From positions 12,059,754 through 12,123,753 of the forward strand of contig NC_049990.1 of the NCBI RefSeq assembly GCF_000003815.2: a stretch of DNA of 64,000 nucleotides, written 5' to 3'. The position numbers were made by a program, and so were the translations under genes. Shown in pieces: positions 1 to 11,839 of the stretch. A model generated the notes under the pieces. That model saw only the letters and a program-made list of their open reading frames with translations. It ran no database searches and was not told where the DNA came from. Within the stretch, counting starts at the first letter, position 1; the number at the start of each line of letters is the position of its first letter. This stretch comes from Branchiostoma floridae. Taxonomy: Eukaryota; Chordata; Leptocardii; Amphioxiformes; Branchiostomatidae.

Positions 1-204
1 CACCAATCATGGTGATTGACAGGACCACAAGCAGTGATTGTTTGCGCCCAGGTTTCTACATTTTGTTCGACCACATGAGACCCGACTTCATAATCTTTCA
101 GACAATTGGAATATGGAGCAAATAAACGATATATTTTCCGTTCCCAGAGTTTGCAATTTTGCGTCACTGTGCCATGACTATGATAATGGATGGTATATAT
201 TAAT

Positions 205-310
205 ACTAGTTATCCTATTTCTACAGAACATTACAAGCTATTTGGGCCGCTACTCAAACTCAAACTACAGCCTTGTTTCTTTCATCCGTTCACCGTACGT
301 CTGGTCATTT
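205..310 (-). pseudogene. Decayed duplicate of SULT exon 6 and 3' flank
   Basis: On the minus strand this stretch aligns by eye with the end of the SULT genes: the segment around 250-308 matches exon 6 of copy 1 (436-503), and 205-250 matches the 3' flank of copy 3 (about 21,000-21,045). Several substitutions break the coding sense. No upstream exons are seen before the window edge, so it is either a stray partial duplicate or the last exon of a further gene beyond the window that has decayed. Confidence 0.6.
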
Positions 311-435
311 TGCACTACCATGAAATGCACTAAAATACATGTGAGTGCTTGAGCAATGTTTTGCTTTTTAAAAGTAGATTTCATTTAAGTAAACTGACAG
401 GCTACTTAAGTAAAGTTACAGGCTTTTTTGGGTCG

Positions 436-3400
436 CTACTCAAAGTCAAACTCCAGCCCTGTTTCCGCCATCCGTTCACGGTACTTCTGGTCAAACCTGG
501 CGCTCTCCTCGGCCGAGAAGTGGTTCTTCCAATCTCCAACGATACCTTGGGTGCACCGGTGAAAGAAATCCAAATAAGAATATTACGAAAGTCTATTGTG
601 TATTGTCTTAAGGTCACGGCAGGTGAATAAAAGTCAAGTAAGAATATTACGAAAGCCTATTGTGTATTGTCTTTACACCATAGTAGATACATTTGAATCC
701 TTGATAGGGTGAAAAAAAGATGGATAAAAAAAACAAGATGGGTGAAAAATAGATGCCTGAATTATCAAAATAGGCACCTTAAACGTTGTAACAAGGATGA
801 AAGCAACAAAACTAAGTGTCGCAGCAGCCACAAGTCTTTTCAAAAGAGGTGCACAGGTGGATAAAGTGACACTAGTGTGGTACTACATTGGTGTCACTTT
901 TTTTACAATTTTTTACAAGTTTTACAAGTGGTTCGGGTGGTAGGGGCGGAGCGACACCCGACATAAGTCAGTTAGTCAAGTAAAGTTTCAATCCTACAAC
1001 TACGTACGGTAACGGCTGTATACATGTACCTCCCTCGTGCCAGTTTTACAATACAATCACACGACATTTCCATTTTGGGGCCTTCTCATTATGCTGACCA
1101 TCTCTGGAGGGGAAAAAGGTTTTGTTTTGTCATCCATGAAATTTACTTGCTGTGGACTTATAAACTTAAATACCTAGTCAACTAACATATTAAGTTAATC
1201 GTATATCTGATTAAATGATTGTTCTTTTCGAACTGTCCTTCGTTGCGAATTGTCTATCATAGCATTACTTTTATAAAATAAAATACGACTACAAGCAACG
1301 TTATATTTTAATACATTTTGACAAAAGTTGAATTCAATGCAACATTCGCTAACTTTAAAACAATATTGTTCATTTACCATTCCTGACAATGTTCTTTCTC
1401 CATGTACCAGTCTCTGCCAAAGTCTTCCTCATTGACTCCAAGCTGCAGCTGTTCATAACACTGGCCAGATGTTCATCGGTCAGTTCTTTCTCTAAGAAGG
1501 CTGCTATAGTCTTCACTGACGAGCGAAAATCCTGAAAACAAGTAACATGCATTGGCATAATACCGGCAGTAAGTCTTATACCGGCAGATAAAAACAATGG
1601 AATTTAAAGAGATCTACACATGCAACAATAGTTATTTCTGAGGTATGCACACTTCAGACATCTAGGTGTCCAATACATCATTTACAAAGCATCGATAACA
1701 ATGCATTCGAAGACAACAAGGCCAAAAGTTTTCAGTATCTTTTTCGGGACAGGCAACTCGTTGAGGGACGAACACACTGTCACATTCATTGCCAGATTTG
1801 TAGATCATAATTATACATGCTCAAGGCACAAGACGAACATGATTCAACAGCAATCTTGAATTTCTGTTGGTGACCTACAACTCATGTAAAAGTGTGAAGA
1901 ACCGTTGCACAAAAGCCCGGATCTACGACTGAATGGGCAAAATTCACAGCACGAAAACAACTATTTAAGCAAAGTTTCAGAGATACGTATAAAAACCTTA
2001 AAGGCGGAGAAATATTTCAGAAGATTTTAAGATCTACTAAAGGCATCGGAAACATACATCTGGCCTTTACGTAAGATTTCAGCGTTTGTAAATGTAACTT
2101 AATCTGTCGTGTTTCTTTACGTGAATTTTACATGTATTTTAGTATGCCGAAAAGACAACTTAAATGTCTCAAAAGTTATAAAAAAATCATCCGTTTTACT
2201 GTTTTACCACTGTGGTAATATTTCAAGTTTTTAAATATAAAACTGAGAAATACCGTTTTTACAGATCAAATACCAAAATTACNNNNNNNNNNNNNNNNNN
2301 NNNNNNNNNNNNNNNNNNNNNNNNNNNNNNNNNNNNNNNNNNNNNNNNNNNNNNNNNNNNNNNNNNNNNNNNNNNNNNNNNNTAAAGCATTGCGTCATCT
2401 GTTCTAAAGCAGTGGCAAGATTTACTGTCAAAACTGACAATTGCGTTTTCCGGGACAAAATGTTATGTTAATACCTCAGAAAAGTCAAATACAATATTCT
2501 TCTATGTTGTTTGTTCCGAAAGCATATGACGTATTCGATCTTTCTGTGCGCAATTTTTGATTCGAACAGGGAATACCTCTTACGTTTAGCTTATATGCGC
2601 TCCCTTACGTTACATGAAATGCTGCGTTTTTCTGTTGAATATACGGCATCTGTAATCTATTTCAAACCGCCGTTTACGCAAAGAAGGGGGGGCTTCCCCG
2701 GTTTAGCTTATATGTTGCCAAGAGGTATATGAAATGTTGCGTATTTCTGTTAAACATACGACATGTTTAATCTTTGAATCCGTTCAGTTTAAGCAAACAA
2801 GGGAGACCTCCCCCGTTTAGCTTATATGTTGCCAAAACTGTACATGAAATGTTGCGTATTTCTGTTAAACATACGACATGTTTAATCTTTGAATCCGCGC
2901 AGTTTAAGCGAACTAGGGGAGACCTCCCCCCTTTAACTTATATGTTGCCAAAACGTTTATGAAATGTTGGGTATTTCTGTTGAACATACGACATGTTTAA
3001 TCTTCGAATCCGCGCAGTTTAAGCGAACTAGGGGAGACCTCCCCCCTTTAACTTATATGTTGCCAAAACGTTTATGAAACGTTGCGTATTTCTGTTGAAC
3101 ATACGACATGTTTAATCTTTGAATCCGCGCAGTTTAAGCGAACTAGGGGAGACCTCCCCCATTTAGCTTATATATTGCCAAAACGTACATGAAATGTTGC
3201 GTATTTCTGTTGAACATACGACATGTTTAATCTTTGAATCCGCGCAGTTTAAACGAACTAGGGGAGACCTCCCCCGTTTAACTTATATGTTGTCAAGACG
3301 TATATGAAATGTTGGGTATTTCTGTTGAACATACGACATTTTTAATCTTTGAATCCGCGCACTTTTAAGCGAACACGGGGAGACCTCCCCCGTTTAGCTT

Positions 3401-6400
3401 ATATGTTGCCAAAACGTATATAAAATTTTGCGTATTTCTGTTGAACATACGACATGTTTAATCTTTGAATCCGCGCAGTTTAAGCGAACTAGGGGAGACC
3501 TCCCCCCTTTAGCTTATATGTTGTCAAAACGTATATGAAATGTTGCGTATTTCTGTTGAACATACGACATGTTTAATCTTTGAATCCGCGCAGTTTAAGC
3601 GAACTAGGGGAGACCTCCCCCGTTTAGCTTATATGTTGCCAAAACGTACATGAAATGTTGCGTATTTCTGTTGAACATACGACATGTTTAATCTTTAAAT
3701 CCGCGCAGTTTAATCGAACTAGGGGAGACCTCCCCCGTTTAACTTATATGTTGTCAAGACGTATATGAAATGTTGGGTATTTCTGTTAAACATACGACAT
3801 TTTTTAATCTTTGAATCCGCACAGTTTAAGCGAACACGGGGAGACCTCCTCCGTTTAGCTTATATGTTGCCAAAACGTATATAAAATTTTGCGTATTTCT
3901 GTTGACATACGACATGTTTAATCTTTGAATCCGCGCAGTTTAAGCGAACTAGGGGAGACCTCCCCCGTTTAGCTTATATGTTGCCAAAACGTACATGAAA
4001 TGTTGCGTATTTCTGTTGAACATACGACATGTTTAATCTTTGAATCCGCGCAGTTTAAGCGAACTAGGGGAGACCTCCCCCGTTTAACTTATATGTTGTC
4101 AAGACGTATATGAAATGTTGCGTATTTCTGTTGAACATACGACATCTTTGAATCCGCGTAGTTTAAGCGATCAGCGCGAACTATGGGAGACCTCTCCCGT
4201 TTAGCTTATATGTTGCCAAAACTGTACATGAAATGTTGCGTATTTCTGTTGAACATACGACATGTTTAATCTTTGAATCCGCGCAGTTTAAACGAACTAG
4301 GGGAGACCTCCCCCGTTTAACTTATATGTTGCCAAAACGTACATGAAATGTTGCGTATTTCTGTTGAACATACGACATGTTTAATCTTTGAATCCGCGCA
4401 GTTTCAGCGAACACGGGGAGACCTCCCCCCTTTAGCTTATATGTTGCCAAAACGTACATGAAATGTTGCGTATTTCTGTTGAACATACGACATGTTTAAT
4501 CTTTGAATCCGCGCAGTTTAAGCGAACACGGGAAGACCTCCCCGCTAAAAGCTCCTTGGTTTAGCTTATACTTTTGTGTAGTGAGTGGTGTTTAATCATG
4601 ATATTTTTCTTACTATCAAACGGCGAGCATTTCTACTACAAGTAAATGTACGAATGATTTCTTTATCTACAAGCAAGCGTCAAGAAAGAACAGTCTGGAC
4701 ACACAGGCAGTGTCTTCCCGTGTTGCTTGTGTTTGTTTTGGTTATTGTGATATGCGTGGGCAGGCTAGATGTAAATTTATTCAGCGTTAATTCGTACGCG
4801 CATACCGCATGGGGCGCGCCTCCGTCTGTGGCCGGCATACTATACATACACAGCGGCTGTGTCATGTGATAGGATGTATCCAATGGCAGAAAAGAGTGGG
4901 GGGTTCAAATTTACCATAAGGAGCGGTTATTTTCCAGGCGCTCATTTGAAAAGTAGTATTGAAGAAAGTTTGGACCTGTTCTAACCCGCAAGTTGTGGCC
5001 GTGACACTGCTGTTTCCGCCTAGGACCCCCGGTGACGGAATTTGACGCAAAGAGAGGAGGTGGCTATCATTCTGTACAAGTTGATGTTGTTGGAAATCGA
5101 CACAAATTGAGAAATCACGACCATTGTACCATCCGGATTAATAGAAGCCGAGACTGCAAGCTGAACATGTTTCGCGTCCAAATAATCCAAGAGTCCAAGA
5201 CCATCCAACAACACGAGTCATATCGGCCACTACTCTAGATCTTACCGGATTCTTATTCCTGTGGCGGCCAGATGGAACTGTGTGCTCTTTTTAACTTACG
5301 CCGTGACGCTTCGCCCGACACTGGAAATGGGACTGTGGACTTAGATGCTGCACGGAATTGCACAGCCGTTGTGATTGCTTCAACTGCCGACTACATCAGA
5401 ATGATAGGCCACAAATACCTAGTAGGCTGTAGGTTTTTTTTTTACTTTTCCATGTAATGTTTTCTCGTAATTCAATAAAATTTCAAAGTTTCATCCATTG
5501 TATTTTCTTGCTTTAAAACGTGCTTATGATTAACTTTATCCCGCTAAAATGACACTTATCCACACCTTATAATCACCTTAATGCACACGTATATGAGACG
5601 TAGAAAGGGAACTTTAAACATGTCTTAAGGGTGTTTTAGTACGTATTTATGACAACTTTTAGCTGCTAAAAGGACAAATATAGACACATTAAAATCCTCT
5701 TAATGCGCATGTATATGAGACGTAAAGAGGCTTCAGAGAAGATAAAAGGGAACTTTAAACATGTATTAAGGGTGTTTTTAGAAGTGTTTATGACAACTTT
5801 AAGCTGCTAAAAGGCAACAATACACATCTTATAAACATCTTAATGCACACGTATATGAGACGTAAAAAGACTTACGAGGAAATAAACGTGAACTTTAAAC
5901 ATGCCTTAAGGGTGTTTTATTAAGCGTTTATGACAACTTTAAGCTGCTAAAAGGGCACCAATACACAAATTATAGACATCTTAATGCACACGTATATGAC
6001 AAGTATAAAGGCTTCAGAAGAAATAAACGTGAACTTTAAACATGTATTAAGGGCGTTTTAATAATCATTTACGAAATATTTAAGCTACTGAAAGGCAACT
6101 TAAAAAACCGGAAAATACGGATCTATAAGCACCTAATGATCATCTTTACGCACACGTAAATGAGCCGTAACGATGTTTAAAGTTTTATGAAACTTAATAT
6201 TTAATTGCAATTTAAATGAGTTTTGATAAACATTTACAACATCTTTAAGCTGCTGAAAGGCAACTTAAAAAACCGGAAAATACGGACCTATCCGCACCTA
6301 TAAGCCACCTAATGATCATCTTTACGCACACGTAAATAAGCCGTAACGATGCTTAAAGTTTTATAAACGTGATATTTAAATGCAATTTAAATGAGTTTTA

Positions 6401-9400
6401 GTAATTATTTACAACAACTTTAAGCTGCCGAAAGGCAACTTAAAAAACCGGAAAATACGGACCTATCAGCACCTACGTAAAGACTACGTAACGCCAATCT
6501 TTACGTACTCGTATAAGAGATGTATAGATCCGTAAAGAAGGAAAATACGTCAACGTTAAGCATCATTTAAGCATGCTTAAATTCCGTTTTTCGTGCCGTG
6601 ATTGAACTTACGCAGCCATTTTCCCGCCATTTTTATATCTACACTAGTAGTAAAGTGTTACGTCATAGCGGTTGTGACGGACAAAAGTTTAAATGAAAAT
6701 TCTTGACAGTATACGTCCGTTTTCTCATGACATTTTGTATGCTCATGCAGGTTTCTGTTTTATGCATTTACTAACAGAAAAGGAAGGAACCTCAGAGGAT
6801 GTATAAAGGTACATAGCGGCAGTAATTGTGCCGTGTTTCTTCCTTCCCGTATTTTTTAACCCCCTCCCAACATGGCAACAACGCGCCCGTTCGCCGTGTA
6901 ATTCCGCGGTGTGTTACAATTACAATATTACGCTTTTAGCAGGACAAGAGTGGCAGAAAAGTTACACAGAAGAAGTGGCAAGGGTAAGCTATAACAGCAA
7001 CATGTAACTGGAGAAAATGATGCGTTGACAATTTGTCAAATCAGCATGGCTAGAGAAATCGTCGTAAACGTGCCGGTATTATGATAATAGATGTTACAGA
7101 ATGTACTGGTAATGGTACTGACGAAAGATAGTACTGAAGATATTGATACCATTCCATGTATTTTTTTTTTCATTTGATTATCCCATAGATATATTAGAAC
7201 ATCATACACATTTACCTTTTTCATATCCTCGTACTTGACAAAGAGAAAGTGGGGGTTATCCTTCATTTGCCACCAGCCCAGCACGTGATCAAACCAGTCA
7301 CCATAGATCACTGTAATAAAAGAGCATTGACATACTGTTACATAGTTACCTATACCTTACACGTTACCTGTACGTAGCAAAGTCTGATACTTAACTCATA
7401 CTTAACTCATCAACCAGGCCTCTTTTGTCACATGTTCATACGGCGGTAGAGAAAGGAGTATGACTTTAGACAACAAGCATTCTACATTCTTTACATTTCA
7501 GTAAGTTTTCTTAATTGGAAGGTACTGAAAAGGGTACTAGGAACATTTTTGCACAAGGTACAATAACTCAATTCGTACATTTCACCGATCAAAAACTCAC
7601 TTTTTCCATCCATGCAGTAGTTAATATGCTGCTCCCAAGATTCTGGAGTCTTCCAATAAGGAGCTTTTTGTAGGTGGTAGTAGAAAGACACACAGACATC
7701 CTTGATGTTTCGCAGGATGACAATGACTTTCACCTTGAAAAGATGATATCGTTAGAAACGAATATATTTATGTGTACTTTACAGTGAAAGTGTCAACGAA
7801 CCATATGTACAATTAGGGAACTGCTACAGACATATCTGTGTCACAATTTTATGTGGAATACACAATATCGAATGATTGCTTGGTTTAACCCTATCTAGAC
7901 CGGGGGGGGGGGGGGCTAAAATTGCCTGCGCCAACTTTGACGTCGTATAACTGCCGAACGACGTATGCTAGGACTACGAAACTTGGTGACTTTTCCTAAA
8001 ATATTGTTGCCAACAATTCTGCGAAAAAAATTTAGTTTGTAATTTTTCCTGTTGCCATGGCAACGGGTTTCTGACAGGCATATTTTACCAAATTTACTAA
8101 TTTCAGTTTGAATTATGGGATTTCAAGGTTTTATTGCTAGACCAAACTTTTTTATCTATATCATTAACATCCTGTGTAATTCTAAGTTACATTTCTAATT
8201 AAATATTCACAATTTATGCTAATTTGATGACGTCATGGGTCAAAATCCAAGATGGCGGACAATGACATTTTCAATGATAAATACATGTTATTTTTACTGA
8301 AATACCGTCAAAATCTTTTATTTTCTTACAAAACACAATTACTTGAACCTTTTTAGTCCAGTTTTATTGGGTTTTGGGGTTATATGTGGAAAAAATCGTA
8401 TTTTAGAAATTTCAAGCTTGTCGATCCAAGATGGCGGACAAATGACGTCATTTTCTGACGTCATATAGGCGTCAGTGTCGTCGTTATTGGTAACAAAAGA
8501 CTTGGCAGACTTAGACACCAATAATGTAACCTTTATAGTCATCGTTTTGTTTAATACCTATAAGTATTGCTGAAATTTCATATTTAGACGATTTTAGCCC
8601 AAAAAAGATATTATGACGTCATAATTACGTCATATTACGTCATAACGATACAAAAATTACCGAAAATATAAAAATTTACTATTACATCATCCCCTCCAAA
8701 TTTGGTGATCGTAACCCAAGCCGTTTTGAAATTACGAAGGGGGGGGGGGCTCCTCGGTCCCAGGTATACCAAAAAAGCCCGGTCTAGATAGGGTTAACAC
8801 AATATCTAGACTGGACTAGACCTTGTTGACTGGAGCTGCCAACCCTGGAGGTGCCAGTTGGTGTTGGAGATGAGTATACATGAGTCGAGGGGATGGAGTC
8901 TCACGCAGCTGGATGTGGCGTGGCTCTTGACCTGGAAGCCAAATTTCAGGTCCAAATGGTGATGCGTTTTCCTTCTTTCCACCAAGAATCTTATGCACAA
9001 CTTCGAACATCCAGTTCATACCTTGGGTAAAAAACAAGAGTTGGAATGAAATTAAAACACAGGCTCAACACAGTGCTCAACTGAATCTTTCTAGAGTTGG
9101 CTTGGCCACTACCACACTTTTGTTGACAAGTTCTAATCAGACATTGAAGACACCTTTCCAAGAAAATGCGTCGAATGTGTGAAAAACATTCGTCTTACTG
9201 CCACATGTCACTTCTAAAGCTGATCAAACTCAAATGTTTTCCCCAAACTACAAAAGTAACAACATTGAAGTTCACTAATTCGTCTAGCATGCACTATACA
9301 AGATTATCCTCAATTTTTGACTTGACATTTGGTATGGAGTATTGAAGGTGTGTGGGAAGGTTCTGCACTACCAATGCGGCAGACGTACCTTTGAAGAGTC

Positions 9401-10006
9401 TAATTATCAGCATAATGGTATCTACAAAGAGCCCATTGTTGCATGGAGGAGGAAATGTTTTTGAAAATTCCATTTTGAAGTGAGTTGCAAAATGTTGATA
9501 TAGAACAGTTCATTTTTGGATGGGGAGGGAAAGATAGTGAAATTTGTGGGGATACAAAATGTTGATGCAGAACAGTTCATTTTGTATGGGTATGGAAATA
9601 AAAAGAGTGAAATATGCTGCACTGACATGCAAACTTTTAACTAAGGTTGTCTTTCTTGTTATATCACAGTTACCTTACATGTGCACGTAAGTAGCCTGGA
9701 TAAGTAAAAATAGGCTAATGACATGTAATTGTTACGTAAAATAACTTTGAATATATAATCTAAGTCCGGTGATAAGTTTTAAGTTTATATAACGTTATGT
9801 ACGCAATGGATCTAATGGACAACCAGTTTAGGGCAGCACCTACCACTTTTAGGATAGCTCACTATCACCACATCATCGTCACGTATTTCAAACGTCTTCA
9901 TCGCTTCCAGGCTTTCCCTTTTAACATTATTTGCTGGGAACAATATTCCCTGGTACTCCATGTAGGGAGGTGGCTCGGGAAGAGGGTGTTGTTGCGATAA
10001 CGCCAT
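436..10006 (-). CDS. Cytosolic sulfotransferase, copy 1 (6 coding exons, 284 aa)
   Basis: Transfers the sulfuryl group from PAPS to small hydroxyl or amine acceptors in the cytosol; the substrate cannot be told from sequence. Coding exons in transcript order: 9844-10006, 8822-9021, 7601-7733, 7216-7310, 1378-1531, 436-545. All junctions are in phase and total 855 nt. Visible family features: the SYPKSG start of the 5'-phosphosulfate loop at the end of exon 1, a YTHL segment with the likely catalytic His at the end of exon 2, LRNIKDVCVS (3'-phosphate site) in exon 3, and GIVGDWKNHF in exon 6. Length is close to the usual 285-295 aa. The ATG at 10006 follows a CAG acceptor, so the 5' UTR is split. 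Oddities: the loop reads PKSGMNW instead of PKSGTTW, and intron 4 is 5.7 kb against 0.1-0.3 kb in the sister genes. Family call is firm; the SULT subfamily is not assigned. Confidence 0.9.
2283..2382. other. Assembly gap, 100 N
   Basis: Exactly 100 N, the usual placeholder for a gap of unknown size, sitting just before a satellite array. Confidence 0.99.
2520..4570. repeat. Satellite array, about 115-bp unit, about 17 copies
   Basis: The motif GGGGAGACCTCCCC recurs with spacings of 114-116 bp (for example at 2917, 3032, 3147, 3262, 3378, 3493, 3608, 3723). Each unit contains TGTTGCGTATTTCTGTT, CATACGACATGTTTAATC and GCTTATATGTTGCC. The first units are the most diverged and the central ones nearly identical, as expected for unequal exchange. 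GGGGAG-AC-CTCCCC can form a six-pair hairpin in every unit. Confidence 0.95.
5560..6520. repeat. Second, decayed tandem array (122-176 bp units, about 7 copies)
   Basis: The core CACACGTATATGAGACGTA and variants recur near 5583, 5705, 5847, 5986, 6151, 6327 and 6502. Each is followed by CGTGAACTTTAAACATG-like and ACAACTTTAAGCTGC-like segments. Later units carry an added AACCGGAAAATACGGA segment that lengthens the period. It is unrelated by eye to the 115-bp satellite 1 kb away. Confidence 0.8.
7885..8797. mobile_element. piggyBac-like non-autonomous element, copy A (905 bp plus TTAA sites)
   Basis: Terminal inverted repeats CCCTATCTAGACCGG (7889 on) and CCGGTCTAGATAGGG (to 8793) are flanked by TTAA at 7885-7888 and 8794-8797. 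TTAA targets and CCC termini are the hallmark of the piggyBac superfamily. Inside are long G runs next to both ends and no coding frame. It sits in intron 2 of SULT copy 1; copy 3 lacks it there. It contains the palindrome GTTGCCATGGCAAC at 8051-8064, four TGACGTCA sites and two CCAAGATGGCGGAC motifs. Confidence 0.85.
9487..9615. repeat. Two-copy tandem repeat, about 69 bp, in SULT copy 1 intron 1
   Basis: CAAAATGTTGATATAGAACA near 9487 recurs as CAAAATGTTGATGCAGAACA near 9556, each followed by a similar G/A-rich tail ending in AGTGAAAT. It is a local duplication with no coding meaning. Confidence 0.7.
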
Positions 10007-10890
10007 GCTGAATACAGTAACACCAAAAAAAGACAAACATTACTCTCATTGTCCACATCATTGCAGCCTGAAGGTTATAAAAAACAAATTAAAAATATAA
10101 CCAGTTGAGAACGCTGTAGAAGACAGCATATTTTATAAAGCCCTTATCACGTATTCAGGCAGGACCTTGCTCCCTCCCTGTCATCAGCAGTCTGACCAAT
10201 TTGACCACGTCTTTGTTTATCCCAAATGCTTTTGAACCAGTACTTCCAACCATCCTTGCCTCAAGCCGACTCCCTCCCGACTTCTCAATCCATTGCCAAT
10301 TTTCTCACTAATGGAATTGCACATTGAAAAAGGCGTCTATGTCGTAATTTTAAAGACGTTATAGGCTTCTTGATGCTTTACAAGAGAATGTGCTATTTCT
10401 ATATAGTGTGTTTACTTATCATCTCACCTACTTGCCAGGTGAGGACAAAATTCATACGGGTCATGACAAGAACCTGTTTGCCTAGTGTGGCCTTGGACCT
10501 TTAGTACCTATGTGCCTAGTTATTAATGACGCGTCAAACTGCAGTGATCAAAGCATGTAAATGTTAAAGCAAAGCCATCTACAGTATTTTCTTCTTTCCT
10601 GTGTGACATTTGAGGTTTGGTCATGTAGCTTCTACATTATATTATTAGCTTAACCTAAGTCAGAAGCCAAACCATTGCGCCTACTGTCTGTGAGCCGTGT
10701 GACTTATGCTTTACTCAAAGATGTATACACGGAGTATTTCAACAGATTACAGTAAGTTTACAGATATAGTGTGTAGACTATGGGTATCAGTCCAGATCTA
10801 GAATACGATACAGATATAATGTGTCTTAGTGTTACCTTACAGCCTATGCAATCTGTACCTACAGAGAGACTAGCTTACAAGTACGCATAC

Positions 10891-10975
10891 CTGACGTCCC
10901 GGGGGCACCAACTGACTTATCACTCTGTCACAAGGTCACAAGCTGTCACAAACTTCGGTAAACAATATTAACTCT
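10891..10975 (-). other. Untranslated first exon of SULT copy 1
   Basis: The segment ends in CAG followed by GTATGCGTAC. It matches the corresponding segment before copy 3 (ending at 15828), and the following intron sequence is also alike (10,780-10,890 against 15,829-15,960, inverted). The coding exon begins with an acceptor just before the ATG, which requires such an upstream exon. The transcription start, and so the outer boundary, is not known. Confidence 0.55.
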
Positions 10976-11839
10976 ACATTTAACAAGAGTTCAGTGACCA
11001 CATGCACTCGTAAAACAAACAATGATTAATATGACGAATGCTTTTGGTAGACATGAATGTGTTGAACGTTTTATTTCTATCATGTTGTTATTGGTAACAT
11101 CATATCAATATTTTATCACATACAATACAGTTGTGCATCCATTGTGCTTTTTTGAGCGGAACTGTTTATCGACAAATGAATGTTAGCGAGTACCTACTAA
11201 TGATGATGGGGGACTAAACGTTTTAAAGTTGTTTTTTTCACTTTATCAAACAAAACAATGGAATCCGAACAAGTGGAAGCCTCCGTTCTTCGTTTAATAA
11301 CCTACATTGACTTAAAAACTTACAAGAACTACTCATAAAACCGCAGAAGTTCATTCACAACACACAGGACAGCCTAGCCTATCGACCTATCCTCACCCAT
11401 TTTCCTTCAAAATGGAATGATCCGAATAGGGTGATTGACACCCACGGGCAGGGGTCAAGGCTGGGTGAGCCTGATTATAAGTAGCCAAACAAGGCTAGCT
11501 TCGAAGCTGGTGTGTTACGCGGAAGGGCGGTACGTACCGGTTATACCGGATATATATATAACGTTATAGATACAGATACAGCTTACACATTCCGCGGAGA
11601 ATAGGACATGAAGCAGATGTTAAGAAGAGACCGTTTGCCCGAATCTCAAATGCTCACTGCAGTTCCAAACGAGTTGCTAGGTGGCCCAAACTTACACCAC
11701 TTTCTCCCTGTCCTAATTCCTATCAATGTATCACCTACTAAAAATCATGAACCTGGAAATTGATGCACTTGTACATGCCATCTATATAATGAAATTAACA
11801 TGGTCTAACGTCACAAGCTAACGCTGTTTGAACATTCTG
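10976..11839. other. Spacer between SULT copies 1 and 2
   Basis: No gene is seen. The stretch about 11,500-11,600 (AGCTTCGAAGCTGGTGTG ... then a CCGGTTATACCGG palindrome) recurs inverted at 57,605-57,665 inside VWA8, so it is a dispersed repeat. About 11,640-11,710 resembles 13,010-13,085 (CTGCAGTTCCA...GCTGCTGG type), another dispersed repeat. Confidence 0.5.

Larger units (their letters stand above)
1556..7083. mobile_element. 5.5-kb insertion in SULT copy 1 intron 4 with short inverted termini
   Basis: Intron 4 of copy 3 (20067-20388) aligns at both ends with intron 4 of copy 1, but copy 1 has about 5.5 kb extra. The extra DNA is bounded by the 13-bp inverted pair CATAATACCGGCA (1556-1568) and TGCCGGTATTATG (7071-7083). 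Inside are an N gap, a 115-bp satellite array, a second decayed tandem array, and short open frames at 4585-5457 that I do not recognise. No transposase is visible. A clean target-site duplication could not be set; TA is possible. Superfamily unknown. Confidence 0.5.

Noticed and set aside
2511-2962. Short frames in the 115-bp region
   Set aside because: They are produced by the satellite units and end where units diverge.
2520-4570. Possible CRISPR array
   Set aside because: Units are joined directly with no unique spacers, and the DNA is animal.
4585-5457. Run of short frames inside the SULT copy 1 insertion, ending near an AATAAA
   Set aside because: No recognisable protein and no consistent splicing; perhaps remnants of a captured gene, but unsupported.
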